This document shows positions 60,368-64,000 of a DNA stretch of 64,000 bases, piece after piece. Every line of letters starts with the position of its first letter. Position 1 is the first letter of the stretch. Both the position numbers and the translations under genes were made by a program. The DNA is from Bettongia penicillata ogilbyi. Taxonomy: Eukaryota > Chordata > Mammalia > Diprotodontia > Potoroidae. Under the pieces are notes generated by a model. The model ran no database searches. It saw nothing but the letters and a program-made list of their open reading frames with translations, and was not told where the DNA came from. The DNA is taken from positions 409,001 through 473,000 of the forward strand of contig JAJHZJ010000579.1 in assembly GCA_023548195.1 (NCBI GenBank). Reading direction: 5' to 3'.

Positions 60368-60394
60368 GATGATGATGATGATGATGATGATGAT
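60368..60394. repeat. (GAT)9 trinucleotide repeat
   Basis: Nine GAT units. Confidence 0.9.
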
Positions 60395-61329
60395 ATTTTA
60401 AATAATGAATGGGTCAAAGAATATCATATCAATAGTTAAAAACTATGAAAAAATAATGATAATGATGAGCTAACATACATGGAATAAAATCTCTGATATG
60501 CCACTGAAATAGTTTTTAGAGGAAAAAATTATCTCGCTGTAAATGCACATTAACTTATTTTTTTAAAAAGAGAGGATTAGTGAACTGAGAATGCAATTTT
60601 AAAAATCTAGAAAAATAATTTCAAAGATTCAAAAAAGCACAAAAAGAAAATCTTTAAAAATAACAAGAAAACAGATAAAATGGAAAACAAAAAGAGTATA
60701 AAAATAATAAACTGTTCTAACAAAATCACTAATCTTTTTAGCTAAGCTAATCACATAGACACAAAAGGAAATCAAAGTAATGAAACAAAAAGAACAAAAC
60801 AATATTCCCAGCAGAGAAGTTACAAAGAATAATTAGGTCCTACTATACACAATTTTAGTCAAGAAAAACTGAGAAAGTAAATAAAATTTATATTTAACTA
60901 CAAAAATATAAAATACTCAAATTAACAAAATAGAAATCATAAAGAACTGAATAGCAAGAAAACACTTGGATGGGATCTGGATGGCCTAGGCACTAGGAAC
61001 AGGAAGAAAGGGAAAGGAGTAGGACCCTTTCGACAGCTCTTCCCAAAGGGGTACCTTAGATGGGTTCTAAGCAGCCTCAGAGTAAATGGAATTGGGGAAG
61101 GGCACCCTCACTGGTGTTCTTCTCCCCTCTTTCTCTATCTTCTTCTAGCCTTCCCTTTCTCCCACTCATATGTCTTAGGGTCATTCAGTTCATCTGAAAA
61201 CCATCTAGGTAGCTGAATGGACTACAAGGTCATAGGGAGTCAGTCAACATTGCAATCTGGAAGCCAAGAAAGCTAGGCTTTCTAGCTGTGTTAAAAGATG
61301 TGTCATGTTTAGGACTAAGAAGGTGATAT

Positions 61330-61465
61330 TCCTGATCTTCTACATCTCGATCAGCCCACACTTGGAGAATTGCAGTTCTAGGATCTATATTTTAAGTAGG
61401 ACATTAATAAGCTAGAGAGTATACAGAAAATGGCCAAAGGACTGAAAATCATGCCATTTGGTCAA
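61330..61465 (+). mobile_element. CR1/L3-like LINE fragment
   Basis: 'cacacttggagaattgcagttctagg...aagtaggacattaataagctagagagtatacagaaaatggcc...atcatgccatttgg' is the upstream part of the segment seen at 2440. 62430-62560 may be its tail. Confidence 0.55.
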
Positions 61466-61489
61466 TTGAATTAAATGTGAGTATTTAAT

Positions 61490-61550
61490 ATTCAATAAAC
61501 ATTAAACATCTACTATGTGCCAAGCACTATATTAAATTCATCACTTTCCC
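61490..61550 (+). repeat. Ancient interspersed repeat fragment
   Basis: 'caataaacattaaacatctactatgtgccaagcactatatt' is the same family as 31230-31410. Confidence 0.55.
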
Positions 61551-61554
61551 TACT

Positions 61555-62010
61555 ACTCTTCTGGACTCATAATGATCTCCAGAAATTTGCCACGCTGAAA
61601 GATATTAACTCTGAAACTCACACCTCCTCAGTACTCCTGATGCCTGTGTCCCCTTTTTCTCCCTGATCAGAGAAGGTAGAAGGTGGACCTTGGAAACTCC
61701 TCTCAAATGCTTCATTCAAGAAGGGAACATAGAGCACCCATCCCATCACTTCTTACCCCTTATCACTTTCCACTTGGCTACTCTCCTGAATTTCATCATG
61801 ACCACTAGAAATTCATAATTCTGAAATTAATAATGCTGCAAAATCACATCAACTCGGAAACTCCCATGCCCTTCCTCCTTTTAATTGCAGAGGATGGACA
61901 TCACTGGACATTAGAGAGTTTCTCCCAGATCCTTCACTTAAGGAGAATACCCAGAGCAGTCATTTCATCTTTTCATATCCAACTGTATTCCTCTGGTCTT
62001 CTCCAATTCA
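61555..62010. repeat. Diverged tandem duplication (about 225 bp unit)
   Basis: Two adjacent units align imperfectly. 'ccagaaatttgccacgctgaaagatattaa' and 'ctgaaactcacacc' in the first match 'ctagaaattcataattctgaaattaataa' and 'cggaaactcccatgc' in the second. Further on, 'gaagggaacatagagcacccatcccatcac' matches 'aaggagaatacccagagcagtcatttcatc'. No known family recognised. Confidence 0.65.
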
Positions 62011-62029
62011 AGTTTTCTTATTGAGTCAA

Positions 62030-62260
62030 ATAGTGTCCAAGTGAATGCCATTTGGTGTTTTCCTTGGCAAGGATACTGAAGTGGTTTGTCATTTTTCTGC
62101 AGCTCATTTTACAGATGAGGAAACTGAAGCAAATAGGGATGAGTGACTTGTCCAGGGTCACGCAGCTAGTAAGTATCTAAAGCTGGATTTGAACTCAAGA
62201 TTAGTCTTCTTGATTCCAGGCCCAGCATTCTATCCATTGAGCCACCTGTTTCAGTAACCC
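62030..62260 (-). mobile_element. Marsupial tRNA-derived SINE (MAR1/WSINE type)
   Basis: 'gtgttttccttggcaaggatactgaagtggtttgtc...ggtcacgcagctagtaagtatct...gcattctatccattgagccacc' on the + strand. Confidence 0.9.
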
Positions 62261-62264
62261 TGCC

Positions 62265-62420
62265 CTACTCTACTTTTCAGATTCTTTTTATGTGTTATCT
62301 TCACCAGTGAGCCTGTAAACTCCTTGAGGGTAGGGAATATCTTTTGTCTTTCTTTGTATTCCCAGCACTGAGGTGCAGGGGACTTTGTAAATGCTTAATA
62401 TTTATTGACTTACTGACAAT
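62265..62420 (+). mobile_element. L2 3' tail relic
   Basis: 'gtgagcctgtaaactccttgagggtagggaatatcttttgtctttctttgtattcccagcactg' and 'tgcttaatatttattga'. Confidence 0.8.
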
Positions 62421-62429
62421 TAGCACTAA

Positions 62430-62560
62430 GATTCATCTTCATTGGAGGTCTTCAAGGAAAATTTTTCAGGGATCTTTGTACTTTTCAATTATCTTATAGA
62501 AGAGATTCAAATATAAGTAAAGGTGGGACTCTCTGAAGTCTCTTTCAATTTGGAGGTTTT
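62430..62560 (+). mobile_element. CR1/L3-like tail relic
   Basis: 'cttcattggaggtcttcaaggaaaatttttcaggg...gggactctctgaagtctctttcaatttgg'. Confidence 0.5.
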
Positions 62561-62758
62561 GTGAGTCAGCAGTAGTTTTTCTATGAACCAATTGTGAGTC
62601 AGGTGAGTGGGAAAATAGATAGAGTATTGGATAGAGTACCATGCTGTGGTCATTTGAATTCCTGTAGCTATCCGTGTACTCTAACCATTCCAAATACTTT
62701 GATTTTGGGCTTTCCCCCACAATTTTCAACATCATTCCTATTGCACATGTACATTTAT

Positions 62759-63049
62759 TTATTTTTTCTTTCTTTTATCAAAGCAATTAAACTCTAAAGC
62801 TGAGCATGAGCAACATATCATATTTGTCAAAGAGGGATATCTTTCATTATAGAAGCACCACACAAAGTTTTTTTCCATGCTCCCAGGATTGGCTTGGATG
62901 ACAGTTGTATAGCTGTTAAGCCTTACGTACACCTTTGAAAGTTTACCCTTATGTTTCTGAGTGTAATCCTCCAAAGCAAAATCATTTTTAGTCACAGCTG
63001 AAAATATGACCTGTTTCTTAACTATGTAGAACACAGAAGGGAAAGTCAT
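62759..63049 (-). other. Unexplained 96-codon open frame with A-rich 3' end
   Basis: The minus-strand frame begins MTFPSVFYIVKKQVIFSAVT and continues KNDFALEDYTQKHKGK. It ends in a lysine run over 'gataaaagaaagaaaaaataaataaa' (antisense). The A-rich end suggests a retrocopy, but I could not identify a parent gene and no polyadenylation signal is clearly placed. Coding status unsupported. Confidence 0.25.
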
Positions 63050-63294
63050 GGATTAGTAGCATGTATTAAGGCAAGAATGCTGACTTGTAGGGTGGATAGT
63101 TTTAGCCTTTACAGCACTAATTCCCTAGCTTTTGTGGGCTAGTCAGATTCTTCAATGTCATTTAAATATAGGCTTCCTATAAAATATATGTAAAATATGA
63201 CTCTAAACCAAGTCTAGAGCATCAGAAGCCACAAAACAACAGCATGAAAGAGATTTCCAGCCCAAGTTAGACTAGAAAGCTGACAGGAAAATTC

Positions 63295-64000
63295 TATCAC
63301 ATGGGGTATGGAGTGGAGAACAACCCACGGAGCCCAGCCCAGCTTTGGCCACTTGAAGGAACAGGACCAGAGCAGGCTTCAGGGGCAGAATTCCCAGCAG
63401 CAGCAGCATTTCTCAGATCACTCAACCCACAAGCACCAAAGAAAGCTTCAAAGGTCAAACTTTTTCATCTAGAAAAGGGAACACTGTTTGGCTCTGCTGA
63501 GAGCAGCCACTGCAGTGGCAGTGTCCATTGTTGGAGCAATCCACCTAAAAAGCCCCTGGGAGAATTGAGCAACTGATCTGAATCTCAGCCCTGAGCAAAG
63601 TCCTGGCTGTGAGGAGGAGGAGGAGCGCTGGCAGAGCTGGAGGCAGTTGTGGAGAGGGAATTCTACTACTCACAGATTCTGGGCAGAAAAGTTTTTGCTT
63701 GCTCCCAGACCAGAGTGCAGGCCAGGAGAGGAGTAAAATCCTCTTCCTTGATTCTGCCACCTTGGAGGAACTGAGAACTTTCAGGTCTCCAGAATATACC
63801 CTCCTCTACACAAAGAATTCAAAAGTGAAGTAAAAAAATAAGACTGTAGAAGGTTACTTTCTTGGTGAACAGTTATTTTCTTCTATCCCTTTGGATGAGG
63901 AAGAACAATGCATACTGCCAGAGGAAGTCAAGGCTTCTGCATCCTGTACTTCCAAAATAAATATGCAATGGTCTCAGGCCATAGAAGAGCTTGAAAAGCA
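63295..64000 (+). mobile_element. L1/HAL1-type 5' end, truncated by window edge
   Basis: 5'UTR-like GC-richer sequence (63301-63830, with GAG and CAG repeats near 63400 and 63613). Then 'gattctgccaccttggaggaactgagaacttt' (63750-63780) and 'gaaggttactttcttggtgaacagtt', then the ORF1 N-terminal region 'ggatgaggaagaacaatgcat...gaggaagtcaaggcttctgcatcc'. It matches the older HAL1-like copy at 52009-52290. Whether ORF2 follows cannot be seen. Confidence 0.8.

Larger units (their letters stand above)
58160..60960 (+). mobile_element. A-rich ancient LINE-like remnants
   Basis: Strong A-over-T bias on the + strand and words such as 'gatcctaaaaactattcagg' and 'acaaaaatacatagaccatgacctgat', with Lys/Asn-rich broken frames (e.g. 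at 60600-60900), suggest decayed LINE ORF sequence in the sense direction. No motif is firm enough to name a family. A younger repeat interrupts it at 59815-60330. Confidence 0.3.

Overview
The window is vertebrate nuclear DNA, almost certainly from a marsupial. It is AT-rich and CpG-poor and holds five short protein-coding exons separated by kilobases of intron. The intron repeats are of types I associate with marsupials: tRNA-derived SINEs, MIR and L2 relics, marsupial L1 and half-L1 (HAL1-like) elements, and a CR1/L3-like LINE. I cannot resolve the species from the sequence alone.

The only functional gene seen is USH2A (usherin), on the + strand. The five exons lie at 3848-3970, 21152-21315, 28068-28277, 29629-29831 and 33588-33700. 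Their lengths (123, 164, 210, 203 and 113 bp) and phases match human USH2A exons 43-47 as I recall the numbering (c.8559-9371). All five are open, in phase with each other, bounded by AG/GT, and encode consecutive fibronectin type III repeats of the usherin ectodomain. Introns 43-46 are about 17.2, 6.8, 1.35 and 3.8 kb. Intron 47 runs to the window end (at least 30.3 kb) and exon 48 was not found.

Region by region. 1-3847 is the end of intron 42, with RTE-like LINE pieces, SINEs and a (CA)n tract just before exon 43. Intron 43 holds L1 fragments in both orientations, a long L2 relic, and non-autonomous hAT-like elements, one with perfect 15-bp terminal inverted repeats and 8-bp target duplications. 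Intron 44 has an L1 3' end about 50 bp after exon 44, simple repeats and a repeat-poor stretch. Intron 45 is repeat-free. Intron 46 carries a roughly 230-bp CCTCT pentanucleotide tract.

Intron 47 is a layered retroelement archive. A full-length old L1 (40907-50442, minus strand, bounded by a 13-bp duplication) was later hit by a processed thymidylate synthase (TYMS) pseudogene, itself broken by an L1 3' fragment, and by an internally deleted L1-like element. Further on, a young HAL1-like element (52532-55520, + strand) has an exact 13-bp target duplication, a nearly open ORF1 with one in-frame TAG, and no ORF2. It sits inside an older copy with the same ORF1-then-3'UTR layout. The 5' end of another L1-type element runs off the right edge.

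No bacterial-type system, CRISPR array, rRNA, or convincing tRNA gene was seen. The most interesting content is the nested retrotransposon history, especially the ORF2-less, ORF1-bearing lineage.
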